A stretch of 64,000 nucleotides of DNA from Actinomycetes bacterium. Lineage in GTDB: Bacteria; Actinomycetota; Acidimicrobiia; Acidimicrobiales; RAAP-2. Numbering within the stretch: position 1 is the stretch's first letter; each line of letters begins with the position of its first letter. Positions 33,915 to 43,257 of the stretch are shown piece by piece. Under the pieces are notes generated by a model. The model made no database searches. It was not told the origin of the DNA and was given only the letters and a program-made list of their open reading frames with translations. The stretch spans positions 1-64,000 of the forward strand of contig JAJYVT010000002.1 in NCBI GenBank assembly GCA_021791845.1, given 5' to 3'. The position numbers and the translations under genes are program-made.

Positions 33915-35294
33915 TCAGCAGGTGGCGAACCGCCCGAGATCGAGGGCGCGCACCGCCTCCTCGAGACCGGCGGGCCACGCCAGGAGGAACCCCTGGGCCA
34001 GGCGGATCCCCAAGTCCCGCACGGCGGCCAGCTCCGACGGCGTCTCCACCGCCTCGGCCACCACGTCGGCGCCGATGTCGGCGGCAAAGTGCACGATCGC
34101 CGTGGCCAGGCTCTGGCGCACCGGGTCGCCGTCGATGCCCCGGATGAGCTCTCGATCGAGCTTGATGATGTCGGGATGCAGCTTCAGGATGTGCGAGAGA
34201 CTGGCGAAGCCCGCCCCCGTGTCGTCGATGGCCAGCTGCATGCCCATGGACCGCAGGCCGTCGAGCACCCGTCGCACCGTCGGGTAGTCCTCCACGGCGA
34301 CGTGCTCGGTCAACTCGAGCACGATCCGCTGCGGGCCGGCACCTTCCAGTGCCGGCACGAGCGCCGGGTGGCCAACCAGCTGGGGACTCAGGTTCACCGC
34401 CATGCGCGTCCCCGGCGGGAGACCGCCGATGCCGGCCAACGCGGCTTCGAGCGCCGAAAGCTCCAGGTCGGGTCCGAAGCCGGTGCGCCAGGCGTCGGCG
34501 AACCAGGTGTCGGGCGGCTGGGCGGGGTGGGGCGGGAAGCGGGTCAGCGCCTCCACCATCTCGACGCGCCCGGTGCACACGTCCACGATCGGCTGGTACA
34601 CCGTGGCCACCTCCCGCCGGGCGAGGACCTGTTCGACCCGGCGGGCCGTCCGGACGTCGGTGAGGACGCCGGGACGCAGCACGTTGGCCACGAACCCGGA
34701 CATGCCGGCGGTGTCCGCCCCATCGGCGCTGCCGGCCGCCGACATGAGCTCGTCGGCGGCGCCCGTGAGATCCGACGCCGCCGTCACCATCGCAGTCATG
34801 AACGAGGACAGACCGGCCAGCGTGGCGACGTCTCCCTCGGTGAAGGCGCCGGCCGACGTGGCGGCCACGTTCAGCGCGCCGACGAGCCGCTCTGTGCACC
34901 GGAGGGGAACGACCACGACGGAGATCGCCCCCAGCCCGGCCGCGGCCACCCGGTCGATGCGCGGGTCCTGCCGGGCGTCGTGACAGAGCAGCGTCGTCCC
35001 CTGCTGGACCGCCAGGCCGGAGAGGCTGGCGTCCACCGACACCCGGGTCCCGACCATCTCTCGAAGCGTCCCCGTGCCGCACACGGCGCGCATCGCGCCG
35101 CCGTCAACCAGTTCGACGGCAGCACCCTCGGCAGCGTCGACCAGCTCGAGCACCTCGTCGGTGATGCGTTGCATGACCGTCAGCGGATCGCTGGCCTCCC
35201 GCAGGAGGAGCGCCAGTGTCTCGAGAGGGTCGGCGGGGCGCGCCGGGCCACGTTCGTCCGGCACGGCTCCGGCCCGGTCCGCAGGTGCCTCCAC
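33915..35294 (-). CDS. GAF-EAL protein, probable c-di-GMP phosphodiesterase
   Basis: 459 residues. The N-terminal GAF-like sensor (about residues 25-175) is followed by an EAL domain with VEALTRF, NLSPQL, LELTEH, IDDTGAGFASL (Thr where Phe is usual), KLDREL, AEAVET and AQGF. Most metal and catalytic residues are kept, so it probably hydrolyses c-di-GMP to pGpG, which the orn product elsewhere in the window can degrade. The GTG at 35294 is chosen because AAAGGGG lies about 8 bases upstream. Longer readings add a non-homologous Ser/Arg-rich leader. Confidence 0.87.
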   Translation of the reverse strand: MEAPADRAGAVPDERGPARPADPLETLALLLREASDPLTVMQRITDEVLELVDAAEGAAVELVDGGAMRAVCGTGTLREMVGTRVSVDASLSGLAVQQGTTLLCHDARQDPRIDRVAAAGLGAISVVVVPLRCTERLVGALNVAATSAGAFTEGDVATLAGLSSFMTAMVTAASDLTGAADELMSAAGSADGADTAGMSGFVANVLRPGVLTDVRTARRVEQVLARREVATVYQPIVDVCTGRVEMVEALTRFPPHPAQPPDTWFADAWRTGFGPDLELSALEAALAGIGGLPPGTRMAVNLSPQLVGHPALVPALEGAGPQRIVLELTEHVAVEDYPTVRRVLDGLRSMGMQLAIDDTGAGFASLSHILKLHPDIIKLDRELIRGIDGDPVRQSLATAIVHFAADIGADVVAEAVETPSELAAVRDLGIRLAQGFLLAWPAGLEEAVRALDLGRFATC

Positions 35295-35406
35295 CCCATG
35301 GCCCCTTTCCCCTCGGAGGCGCGATGCCTGTGGCGCGAATTGTACGGTGTCACGGGGTGAGCGGGGGAGCGTGGCCCCGCCAGACGGAAGCGGCGATACT
35401 GGCGGC

Positions 35407-35991
35407 ATGGAGCTCGCCGACCTCGACCTCGACCCGCTTCGGCAGCTCGAGCGCTGGATGGAGGAGGCTCGGGCGGCCGGGGAGCCGATGCCCGAGGCCA
35501 TGTGCGTGGCCACGGCCGGGGCGGACGGTCAGCCGGCGGCCCGCATGGTATTGATGCGCGGGCTCGACACCGGTGTCGTCTTCTACACCGACTACGGCAG
35601 CGACAAGTCCAGGGACCTGGCAGCCAACCCCCGCGCCGCCGCCCTGTTCCACTACTTCGCCCCCGTCCATCGCCAGGTCCGGGTGACCGGCGCCGTCGAG
35701 CGCACCAGTGCCGCCGACTCCGATCGCTACTGGGCGACCCGGCCGGCGGCGTCGCGGCGCAGCGCGCTGGTCTCGCACCAGAGCAGCGTGGTCGAGAGCC
35801 GGACGGTGCTGGAGGACGGCGTCGCCGCCCTGGCTGGCGTGGAGGAGCCCGTCCGTCCCGACCGGTGGGGCGGCTTCCGCATCACCCCGGTGCGAATCGA
35901 GTTCTGGGAGGAAGGCCCGGCGCGGCTCCACGACCGCATCCGGTTCGTGCGCCACGGCGACGGCTGGCGGACCGAGCGCCTCTCCCCTTGA
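35407..35991 (+). CDS. pdxH: Pyridoxamine 5'-phosphate oxidase
   Basis: A 194-residue FMN enzyme that oxidises PNP or PMP to PLP. Visible are MCVATAGADGQPAARMVLMRGL (FMN/PLP region), FYTDYGSDKSRDLAANPRAAALFHY, VRVTGAVERTSAADSDRYWATRP, SALVSHQSSVVESR, and the C-terminal dimerisation segment WGGFRITPVRIEFWEEGPARLHDR. The start is ATG 35407. PLP is the cofactor of at least two enzymes in this window. It is divergent from the GAF-EAL gene. Confidence 0.95.
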   Translation: MELADLDLDPLRQLERWMEEARAAGEPMPEAMCVATAGADGQPAARMVLMRGLDTGVVFYTDYGSDKSRDLAANPRAAALFHYFAPVHRQVRVTGAVERTSAADSDRYWATRPAASRRSALVSHQSSVVESRTVLEDGVAALAGVEEPVRPDRWGGFRITPVRIEFWEEGPARLHDRIRFVRHGDGWRTERLSP

Positions 35992-36118
35992 CCGGCCCGC
36001 CCGCCTGGCCGCCGGCCGCCCGCCGACCGGCTCGCCCCGCCTGGCCGCCAGCCGCCGCCGGCGTCCGGAGGCAGGGAAGCGTCGCTCCGGGAGCTTTTGG
36101 GGTCCGGAGGTCGGGGGG

Positions 36119-39100
36119 TCAGGGACGTGACCGGCGGTGCACCACATTGCCGTGACGGTGCATGGTGGTGCTGACGGCCTGCTCGTGGGTCCATCGCAGG
36201 AGCTCGTAGGTGCCGGCCGCCACCAGGGGCTCCACGTCGACCTCGGCCCCGGCGTCGAGGAGGGCCAGGCGCAGCGACGGGGGCGTCCCGACGAGCCGGA
36301 TGCGCGCCGGGAGGTCGGCGGCCGCCCGGGCGGTGAAGGCGGCGTCGTCCTCCACCCGGGCGCCGGCGGGCAGCCCGGGGAAGGGCTCGGACGCCGAGAC
36401 CTCGACGGGCACCCCGAGCTCCGAGGCGACGCCGAGCGAGAGCTCCAGTACGGCCGGGTCGGGTGCGGCACCGAGCCGGAGGGCGGCCCGCGGGAGCGGG
36501 CGCAGCCGGAACACGTTGCTCTCGGCCATGAGGCCGCTCGGGTCCTCGCCGGCCAGGAGCCGCTTGGCTGCCAGGCGCGCCGCGGCGAGCCCGGCAGAGA
36601 CGTCCGGCGTGCCCCGTACCTGCCAGCGCCCCATCGACGCGACGTAGTTCGGGCCGCCGGCCTTGGCGCCGGGGCCGATCGACGACCGCTTCCAGCCACC
36701 GAAGGGCTGCCGCCGGATGACCGCCCCGGTGGTGTGCCGGTTGACGTAGGCGTTCCCGGCCGCCACCCGGTCGGTCCAGGTGGCGATCTCCCGGTTGTCG
36801 AGGGTGGAGATCCCGGCGGTCAGCCCGTAGGGGACGGCGTTCTGCAGCTCGATGGCGTGGTCCAGGTCGCGGGCCCGCATGAGCCCCAGCACCGGCCCGA
36901 AGCACTCGGTCAGGTGGAACTCGCTTGTGGGGGCGACGCCGAGCTTCACACCGGGCGACCACAGGTGGGGGTTGTCGCCGACCTGGAAGGGCTGGACCAG
37001 CCACCGCTCGCCCGGCCCGAGGGTGGTGAACGCCCGCTCGAGCGGGCCACCCGGCGGCCGGATCAACGGGCCGACGGCGGTGGCCGGGTCCTCGGCCGGC
37101 CCCACCCGCAGGGACGCCACGGCGTCGGCCAGCCGGGTGAGGAAGCGCCGGTCGTCGTAGACGGGAGCCTCCAGGATGGCCAGGCTGGCCGCCGAGCACT
37201 TCTGGCCGGCGTGGGAGTAGGCCGAGTGCACGATGTCGCGCACGGCGTCCTCCAGGTCGGCCGCGGCGGTGACGACCACCGCGTTCTTGCCGCTCGTCTC
37301 GGCGTGGAGCGCGAGGCCGGGCCGCCACTCGAGGAAGCGCCGCGCCGTGTCCCAGGCGCCGGTCAGCACGACGGCGTCCACGTCGGGGTGGGTCACCAGG
37401 CGTTGGCCGGGCTCGGCGTCGGCGCAGGGGAGGAACTCCAGCACGTCGGTGGGGACACCCGCGGCGTGGCACTGCTCGACGATGGCGGCGGCCGTCAGCA
37501 CCGTCTCGGGGGCGGGCTTCAAGATGACGGCGTTCCCTGCCGCCAGGGCGGCCATCACCCCGCCCGAAGGGATGGCGTAGGGGAAGTTCCACGGCGGGGT
37601 CACGACCACGACCCCGTGCGGCCGGAAGGCGGCGCCCTCGTGGTGGTGGGGGAGCGTGGTGGCCTGGTCACCGTAGTAGCGGGCGCCGTCGATCGCCTCG
37701 GAGATCTCCGGGTCGGCCTCCCGGACCACCTTCCCCGCGTCGGCGATCATGAGGGCGGTGGTGCGGGCCCGCTGGGCCTCCATCACGTCCGCGACGGCGT
37801 GGAGCAGCGCCCGGCGGTGCTCGGGCGGGGTGGCCGCCCAGCCGGGGGCCGCCCGGCGGGCGGTGGCGACGGCCCGCTCCACCGTGGGGAGGTCGGCCTC
37901 CACGTAGCGGTACCAGGGGCGCTCGGGGTGGGACGGGTCGACGCCGGTCCCGGTCATGGGCCCGGTGACCGGCCCGCCGTCAACGACGGCGGGCACCGGG
38001 CCGGGCGGCGACGCCACGAGGTCGGCCAGGGCGCCGGCCACCGCCGCCCGCCGGTCGGCCTGGGTGAAGTCGGTATCGGGGGCGTTGGCGAAGCTGCCGG
38101 GCTCCGGGAGGCTCGACTCCCGGTCGCCCGCCTGCTCGCCGGCACCCCCGGCCACCCCCGCGTCGCCCGCCCCCGGGTCGCCCGCCCCCGCGTCGCCCGC
38201 CCCCGCGTCGCCCGCCCCCGCGTCGCCCGCCCCGGTCCCCGTCGCCCGCCGTGGGGACCCGGCGGGGCGGTGCCGGTCGGCCACCGCTGCGTCGAACCGG
38301 CGCCGCTGCTCCTCCCAGGCCGCCGATCCCGGTGCGAGGGACGCCTGGTGGGCGAGGAAGTTCTCGGGCTCGGTGTTCTCGTCGAAGCGCCGGACGAGGT
38401 AGGCGACGGCCGACTCGAAGTCCCCGCGGCGCACGACGGGGGCGTAGAGCAGGATCCCCCCGGCGCGGGCGGCGACCGCCTGGGCCTCGGCCACCGCCAT
38501 GCCCTCGAGCATCTCGATCTCGAGGCGACCGCCCCCGGCCTCGTCGTTGCGGACGAGCGCCCACCCCACGTCGAAGAGGTTGTGGCTGGCCACGCCCACC
38601 TGGAGCGCCCCGGCGTTCTCGGGGGCGAGCGCGAGGTCGAGCAGCCGCTTGTAGTTGGCGTCGACCTCCGCCTTGGTCGCATACGGCGCCTGGGCCCATC
38701 CCCGCAGCTCGGCTTCGACGCGTTCCATGGCCAGGTTGGCTCCCTTCACCAGCCGGACCCGCACCGGTGCCCCCGTCCGGGCGAAGCGGCGGCGGGCGAA
38801 GGCGCAGAGGTCGGCCAGGACCTCGGCGCTGTCGGGCAGGTAGGCCTGCAGGGCGAGGCCGGCCACCGTCGATGTGAACGGCGGGGCGTCCAGGAGGGAG
38901 GTGAAGGCGTCGACCGTGAGGTGGAGGTCGCGGTACTCCTCCATGTCGAGGTAGACGAGCTTGGCGGGGGAGCGGCGGACCGCGGCCTCGAAGATCGGCC
39001 GGAGGCGCTCGCGCACCCGCTCGAGGCTCTGGTCGTAGGCGAGCACGTCCAGTTGGGAGTCGAGGGACGAGAGCTTCACCGAGACGCAGTCCACGTCGGG

Positions 39101-39613
39101 CCGCCCGAGGAGCTCGATCACGAGGCGCGCCCGCTCCCGGGCCTGGTCCTCCCCCAGTACGGCCTCGCCCAGCAGGTTGACGTTGAGCCGCATGCCCTGG
39201 GACCGCCGCTGGCGGAGGTGGCGACCGAGGGGGCGGGGCTCGGCCGGCAGCACCAGGGTGGCGAGCTCGCGCCGGAGCCGGGCCGTGGCCAGGGCGACGA
39301 CGAGGCGCGGCGCGGTCCGGGCCAGCCTCCCGGCCAGTGCCAGGGCGGCACGGTCGAGCGGGCCGGCCATGGCCGGCGAGCGGAAGGTGTCGACCAGGTC
39401 GGCCAGCCGGGCCGCGGCTCGCCGGGGTGTGCGGATGCGCAGCACCTGGTCGGTGAGCTCGAGCAGGAACTCCCGGCTGGGCTCGTCCTCGACGAGGGCG
39501 GCGATGCGCCGGCGCTGGCGCCGCTCCGCCGGGGTGATGCGGGTCCGGGCGTCGCGCAACAGGTCGGCGGCGAGAGCTGCGGCCGCCGCGCTGCGTCGCT
39601 CGTCGTCGGTCAT
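36119..39613 (-). CDS. Bifunctional proline dehydrogenase/P5C dehydrogenase (PutA-like)
   Basis: 1164 residues. The proline dehydrogenase barrel occupies about residues 130-460 (MRLNVNLLGEAVLG, VSVKLSSL, VRLVKGANLAMER, VASHNLFDV, and a C-terminal NTEPENFLAHQ), and a P5C dehydrogenase follows from about 560 (TPPWNFPYAIPSGG, LHAETSGKNAVVV with the Glu base, HAGQKCSAASL with the Cys nucleophile, RQPFGGWKRS). It converts proline to glutamate. The N-terminal ribbon-helix-helix of autoregulatory PutA is absent. The linker contains an in-frame 15-bp repeat (GAGDA units). The ATG at 39613 is used; GTG 39622 is an alternative. Confidence 0.93.
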   Translation of the reverse strand: MTDDERRSAAAAALAADLLRDARTRITPAERRQRRRIAALVEDEPSREFLLELTDQVLRIRTPRRAAARLADLVDTFRSPAMAGPLDRAALALAGRLARTAPRLVVALATARLRRELATLVLPAEPRPLGRHLRQRRSQGMRLNVNLLGEAVLGEDQARERARLVIELLGRPDVDCVSVKLSSLDSQLDVLAYDQSLERVRERLRPIFEAAVRRSPAKLVYLDMEEYRDLHLTVDAFTSLLDAPPFTSTVAGLALQAYLPDSAEVLADLCAFARRRFARTGAPVRVRLVKGANLAMERVEAELRGWAQAPYATKAEVDANYKRLLDLALAPENAGALQVGVASHNLFDVGWALVRNDEAGGGRLEIEMLEGMAVAEAQAVAARAGGILLYAPVVRRGDFESAVAYLVRRFDENTEPENFLAHQASLAPGSAAWEEQRRRFDAAVADRHRPAGSPRRATGTGAGDAGAGDAGAGDAGAGDPGAGDAGVAGGAGEQAGDRESSLPEPGSFANAPDTDFTQADRRAAVAGALADLVASPPGPVPAVVDGGPVTGPMTGTGVDPSHPERPWYRYVEADLPTVERAVATARRAAPGWAATPPEHRRALLHAVADVMEAQRARTTALMIADAGKVVREADPEISEAIDGARYYGDQATTLPHHHEGAAFRPHGVVVVTPPWNFPYAIPSGGVMAALAAGNAVILKPAPETVLTAAAIVEQCHAAGVPTDVLEFLPCADAEPGQRLVTHPDVDAVVLTGAWDTARRFLEWRPGLALHAETSGKNAVVVTAAADLEDAVRDIVHSAYSHAGQKCSAASLAILEAPVYDDRRFLTRLADAVASLRVGPAEDPATAVGPLIRPPGGPLERAFTTLGPGERWLVQPFQVGDNPHLWSPGVKLGVAPTSEFHLTECFGPVLGLMRARDLDHAIELQNAVPYGLTAGISTLDNREIATWTDRVAAGNAYVNRHTTGAVIRRQPFGGWKRSSIGPGAKAGGPNYVASMGRWQVRGTPDVSAGLAAARLAAKRLLAGEDPSGLMAESNVFRLRPLPRAALRLGAAPDPAVLELSLGVASELGVPVEVSASEPFPGLPAGARVEDDAAFTARAAADLPARIRLVGTPPSLRLALLDAGAEVDVEPLVAAGTYELLRWTHEQAVSTTMHRHGNVVHRRSRP
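38161..38235 (-). repeat. Five tandem 15-bp repeats in the PutA linker
   Basis: CGTCGCCCGCCCCCG units run without gaps from 38161 to 38235 (copy 2 begins G, copy 5 ends GG). They code GAGDA/GAGDP units in a flexible linker between the two enzyme domains and keep the frame. Confidence 0.95.
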
Positions 39614-39742
39614 GCCAGGCACCGTACCGGAGCGGCCCGCGGATCCCCCGGCGTCATCCGACCGGCGTCATCCGACGGCTTCGGCCGCCCCCGGCCGGCA
39701 GCCGCCGGCGGCCACGCCACCGGTCGCGCCGCCGGGCGCAGG

Positions 39743-40672
39743 TCACGGCGGGCCGGCGCCCACGCCGCCCCGGGCGTTGCCGGCGTCCAGCCCCGGGGGG
39801 TGCGGGGGCCCGGGCGTGGGCCGACCCAACGGCCGGGTGGCAAGGAAGCACCCCGCCAGGACGAGGACGAACCCGACGCCGGTCGCCACCCCGAACGGCT
39901 CTCCCAGGACGGCCACGCCCAGGACGACCGCCACCGCCGGGTTCACATAGGTGATCAGGGTCGAGCGCATCGCCCCGACCTCCTTGATCAGGGCGAAGGC
40001 GACGAGGAAGGCCGCCACGGTGCACAGCACCGTCAGCGCGGCGGCGGACTCGATGACGCTCGCCGACAGGGGACGCGAGGGCAGGGCGAAGGCGAGGGAC
40101 GGTGAGTAGAGCACGGCGCAGATGACGAAGGACCAGGCGATGGCGCCGAGCGGCGGCACCCCGTCCAGCCGGTGGGCCACGATCCACGGGCCGACGGCGT
40201 ACCCGACGACCACGGCGGCCATGGACGCCACCGCCGCCAGCTGCGATCCGGCGACGTCGAAGCCCACGAGCGCCCCCACGCCGCCGACTCCGAGTGCCAG
40301 CCCCGCCAGGCGCCGGAGGTCCACCCGGTCCGAGCCGGTGGCGAAGGCCAGCACGGCCGCCACCAGGGGGACGGCGGCCACGAGGAGGCCGGCCAGGGAG
40401 CTCGGCAGGCGTCGCTCGGCGTTGGAGAGGAGCACCCAGGGGATCGCCAGCTCGCACAGGGTGTAGAGCGCGAGGGGTCGCCAGCGGCGCAGCGCCGGGC
40501 GCAGCGCCCCGGACGCCGCCGCCACGGGGACGAGCACGACCGCCGCCCCGCCCGTGCGGATGAAGACCAGGAGGGGGGGGCTGATCTCGCGCACCGAGAC
40601 CTTGATCAACAGGTACGGCAGGCCCCAGAGCACGCCCAGCGCGACAAAGAGGACCCATCCCCGCCGCGTCAT
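39743..40672 (-). CDS. EamA/DMT-family transporter
   Basis: A 309-residue drug/metabolite transporter-type protein with ten predicted helices in two EamA repeats (GVLWGLPYLLIKVSVREISPP in the first; TVAAFLVAFALIKEVGAMRSTLITYVNPAVAVVLG in the second). A Pro/Gly-rich tail follows the last helix. Family members export amino acids, nucleosides or drugs, and the substrate is unknown. The ATG at 40672 gives the standard N-terminus (MTRRGWVLFVALGVLWG). An upstream in-frame start would extend into the next gene. Confidence 0.9.
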   Translation of the reverse strand: MTRRGWVLFVALGVLWGLPYLLIKVSVREISPPLLVFIRTGGAAVVLVPVAAASGALRPALRRWRPLALYTLCELAIPWVLLSNAERRLPSSLAGLLVAAVPLVAAVLAFATGSDRVDLRRLAGLALGVGGVGALVGFDVAGSQLAAVASMAAVVVGYAVGPWIVAHRLDGVPPLGAIAWSFVICAVLYSPSLAFALPSRPLSASVIESAAALTVLCTVAAFLVAFALIKEVGAMRSTLITYVNPAVAVVLGVAVLGEPFGVATGVGFVLVLAGCFLATRPLGRPTPGPPHPPGLDAGNARGGVGAGPP

Positions 40673-40685
40673 CGCCTGCGGAGAG

Positions 40686-41135
40686 TCAGGAGGTCGGCCG
40701 CCCCGGCTGGAAGCGGGCGACCGAGAAGGCGAACAGCACCGGGATGTCGACGGCAAAGATGACGAGCGAGACGGTCACGAGGGCGAGCATGGACCCGCCG
40801 GTCCCGTCCCGTACGAACACGAACTCCAGCATCCCGGCGATGACTCCGTACGCCAAGAGGGCCCACTTGGCGACCTGGAAGAAGCTGGGCCACGCGAAGT
40901 CCGCCAGCCGGGCGAGCATGACCACGGCCACTGCCAGCGCAGCCGCCGCGGCGCAGACGAGCCCGAGGGCGGGGCCGAGCGGCGCGTGGCGGGGGAGGAA
41001 GGCGGCGAGGTACACGCCGCTGGCGAGGACGAGCGCCATGGACGCCACGCAGGCGGCGGGGACGGGTGGCCGCCCGGCGAAGGGATCCCCGGCGCCATGG
41101 GCAAGGGCGCCACCGGGGTCGCCACCGGGCTTCAC
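40686..41135 (-). CDS. Small integral membrane protein (unknown)
   Basis: 149 residues with four predicted helices after a Gly/Pro-rich N-terminal tail (ACVASMALVLASGVYLAAF, LGLVCAAAAALAVAVVMLARL, VAKWALLAYGVIAGMLEFVF, LALVTVSLVIFAVDIPVLFAF). No family recognised. The GTG start at 41135 overlaps the stop of the upstream membrane protein (GTGA), so the two probably form a complex. Its last residues are basic and polar (SVARFQPGRPTS), likely cytoplasmic. Confidence 0.7.
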   Translation of the reverse strand: MKPGGDPGGALAHGAGDPFAGRPPVPAACVASMALVLASGVYLAAFLPRHAPLGPALGLVCAAAAALAVAVVMLARLADFAWPSFFQVAKWALLAYGVIAGMLEFVFVRDGTGGSMLALVTVSLVIFAVDIPVLFAFSVARFQPGRPTS

Positions 41136-41764
41136 GATGCCAGCCTGCTCATGATGACCAGGGTGGCGACCTGCATCGCGCCGGTGATACCCGCCGCGTA
41201 GACGAACCGCCGCATCAGCCGGCCGATCAGCATCCCGTCGGGTCGGTCCTTCTTGAATTCGAAGAGGACGGCCAGATTGGCCGGCTCCAGCAGGCCGATG
41301 GCGACGACGGACATCACGGCGACCACGATGAACGATGCCACGACCCAGCCGTGGTGGGGATAGGCGCTCGAGATGGTGCCCAGGTGGCGCGCCAGCTGCC
41401 ATCCCGCCGCCAGCGTGCACACCACGAGCGTCGGCATGAGAAGGAGCATCTTCGGCATGAAGCGCTTGGCGAACTCGACGCGGGCGGGGACGGGCAGGCG
41501 GCCGAGGATCGGCCCGACGATGAACCCGACGAACAGGTCGATCCCGGTCCACAGCGCCCCGCTGGCCACGTGGAAGAAGTCGAGGGCCCACAGCCAGTTG
41601 CCGACGATCGCCACGACGAGGAAGGCGAGCACCCCGCCCACGACGGGCAGGGCGCGCACGGGGACGATCCGGAACTCGTCGGCGTCGGCGTCGGCGACCG
41701 GCGGGGCGTGGCCGGCAGCGAGATCGGGGAGGGCCGGCGGTGGTCCTGTTCTCGTGATCGCCAT
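41132..41764 (-). CDS. Integral membrane protein, CopD/DUF2269-like topology (unknown)
   Basis: 210 residues with about five helices. The block FFHVASGALWTGIDLFVGFIVGPILGRL recalls the His-containing LHxxxxxLWxGG helix of CopD/DUF2269-type membrane proteins, but the match is weak. A conserved-looking loop ARVEFAKRFMPKMLLLMPTLVVCTLAAGWQ follows. The start is ATG 41764. It is translationally coupled to the smaller membrane protein downstream. No function is assigned. Confidence 0.7.
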   Translation of the reverse strand: MAITRTGPPPALPDLAAGHAPPVADADADEFRIVPVRALPVVGGVLAFLVVAIVGNWLWALDFFHVASGALWTGIDLFVGFIVGPILGRLPVPARVEFAKRFMPKMLLLMPTLVVCTLAAGWQLARHLGTISSAYPHHGWVVASFIVVAVMSVVAIGLLEPANLAVLFEFKKDRPDGMLIGRLMRRFVYAAGITGAMQVATLVIMSRLAS

Positions 41765-41914
41765 TCCGAACCTCTCCGCCTCGGCCCGCTCCGGTCGACG
41801 GCCGCGGGTGCCGCGGCGCGGCGGGACGACACGAACGTTACCGAGGTGTCCCGGACGCTGCAATGGTCGCCGGCGCACCCGCAGCCCGGGACGGGCGCCG
41901 GGTAGCCTGGGGCG

Positions 41915-42424
41915 ATGGAGGTCCTCGTGGTGCGGCACGCCCATGCAGGCTCCAAGGAGGAGTGGGACGGGGACGACCGGCTGCGCCCGCTGAGCGAGCG
42001 CGGCCGTGCCGAGGCGATGGGCGTTGCCGACGTCCTCGCCGGCTTCTCGCCGCGGCGGGTCGTCTCGAGCCCGTACCTCCGGTGCCTCCAGACGGTGCAG
42101 CCCCTGGCCTTGCGCCTGGACCTCGAGATCGAGGAGTCCGACCTCTTGGCCCCCGACGCCGGTCGCAGGGCGGCGACGTTCTTGCACTCGCTGGCGCGCC
42201 AGGGCGGCGGACCGGTGGTGGTGTGCACCCACGGCGAGACCATCGAGGGGCTGCAGAAGCGGGTCGTGCAGTCCACACGGCTGCCCTTCGAGCCGGGGAG
42301 CCCCCACGAGAAGGGGTCCACCTGGGTGCTGCGCGCCACCGGCGGGCGCTTCGTGGGCGCCGAGTACCTCCCGCCCGCCCGGCCCGGCGCCGTGTCGCTG
42401 GCCGGCGGGGCCCCGATCGGCTGA
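41915..42424 (+). CDS. Histidine phosphatase (SixA/phosphoglycerate-mutase-like)
   Basis: A 169-residue branch-1 histidine phosphatase. The phospho-accepting His is in VVRHAHAG (RHxH) at residues 7-10, with the supporting arginine in VSSPYLRCLQT and the second His in VVCTHGE. The short length and RHAHAG start fit SixA-like phosphohistidine phosphatases or a Nudix-partner domain, but no Nudix or polyphosphate kinase gene is adjacent. The start is ATG 41915, preceded by the TAGCCTGGGGCG spacer. Confidence 0.88.
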   Translation: MEVLVVRHAHAGSKEEWDGDDRLRPLSERGRAEAMGVADVLAGFSPRRVVSSPYLRCLQTVQPLALRLDLEIEESDLLAPDAGRRAATFLHSLARQGGGPVVVCTHGETIEGLQKRVVQSTRLPFEPGSPHEKGSTWVLRATGGRFVGAEYLPPARPGAVSLAGGAPIG

Positions 42425-42480
42425 CCCCGCCCGTCCGGTGAGCCGGCGGTCGCCCAGGGCCGGCTCGTGGTGCGCCGGGA

Positions 42481-42501
42481 CGAACATGTGTTCGCTACAC
42501 T
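42481..42501 (+). promoter_or_regulatory. LexA (SOS) box overlapping the alkB-like promoter
   Basis: CGAACATGTGTTCG at 42481-42494 is a perfect match to the Gram-positive/actinobacterial LexA box (CGAAC-N4-GTTCG). It is followed at once by a -10 element TACACT (42496-42501), with the start codon ATG at 42510 only 8 bases further. LexA bound here would sit on the core promoter. The transcript would be nearly or fully leaderless. Confidence 0.85.
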
Positions 42502-42509
42502 TCGGACCG

Positions 42510-43130
42510 ATGCTGCCCCAGACGCTGTTCTCGGCCGGCGAGCGCGCCACGCTGCGGCCGGTGGACGACGGGCGGGAGCGGGTCGTGCTGGGCGACGGCG
42601 CGTGGGTGGACGTCCGGCCCGGCTGGGTTGCCGGCGCCGGTCCGCTGTACGACCGGCTCTCCAGACGCGTCCCGTGGCGGGCCGAGCGCCGCCGCATGTA
42701 CGACCGGGTCGTCGACGTGCCCCGGCTTCTCAGCTTCTACGACGAGGGGCAGCCGCTGCCGGACCCGTTGCTGGGGGAGATGCGGGACGCCCTGAACGCG
42801 GCGTACGGCCACGAGCTCGGTGAGCCGTTCGCCACCGTGGGCCTCTGTCTCTACCGCGACGGCGCCGACAGCGTGGCCTGGCACGGCGACACGATCGGCC
42901 GGGGCGCCACGCACGACACGATGGTGGCCATCGTCTCCCTCGGAGCGCCGCGGCGGTTCTTGCTCCGCCGGCGCGGCGGCGGTCCCGCACGGCGCATCGC
43001 GCCCGGTCCGGGCGACCTGCTGGTCATGGGCGGCAGCTGCCAGCGGACGTGGGAGCACGCCGTGCCCAAGTGCGCCCGTGCCACCGGGCCCCGGATCAGC
43101 GTCCAGTTCCGGCCGCGGGGGGTCCGCTGA
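42510..43130 (+). CDS. AlkB-like 2-oxoglutarate/Fe(II) dioxygenase, SOS-controlled
   Basis: A 206-residue demethylase-type dioxygenase of the AlkB/ALKBH family, which repairs alkylated bases. The iron ligands are H and D in VAWHGDTIG and the distal H in RTWEHAVPK; the 2-oxoglutarate arginine is in GPRISVQFRPR. LCLYRDGADSVAWHGD is the usual AlkB core. The ATG at 42510 is preferred to 42486, because the latter lies inside the LexA box. The LexA box shows that it belongs to the DNA-damage response. Confidence 0.92.
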   Translation: MLPQTLFSAGERATLRPVDDGRERVVLGDGAWVDVRPGWVAGAGPLYDRLSRRVPWRAERRRMYDRVVDVPRLLSFYDEGQPLPDPLLGEMRDALNAAYGHELGEPFATVGLCLYRDGADSVAWHGDTIGRGATHDTMVAIVSLGAPRRFLLRRRGGGPARRIAPGPGDLLVMGGSCQRTWEHAVPKCARATGPRISVQFRPRGVR

Positions 43131-43257
43131 GGCCGGGAACGCCCGGCGCCCTTCCGGTCGCCCCCCGGTTCGGGGCCGGACCGCCCGGGCCGGAACCCGG
43201 CGCCCCGGATTTTCTGGGCTCCCTGTGTTTGAGCTGGGAGCGACATCGGTAGAATTG

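Noticed and set aside
36137-40105. 1322-codon open frame on the plus strand
   Set aside because: It lies opposite the fused proline/P5C dehydrogenase and the DMT transporter and shows no domain. It is a GC-driven shadow.
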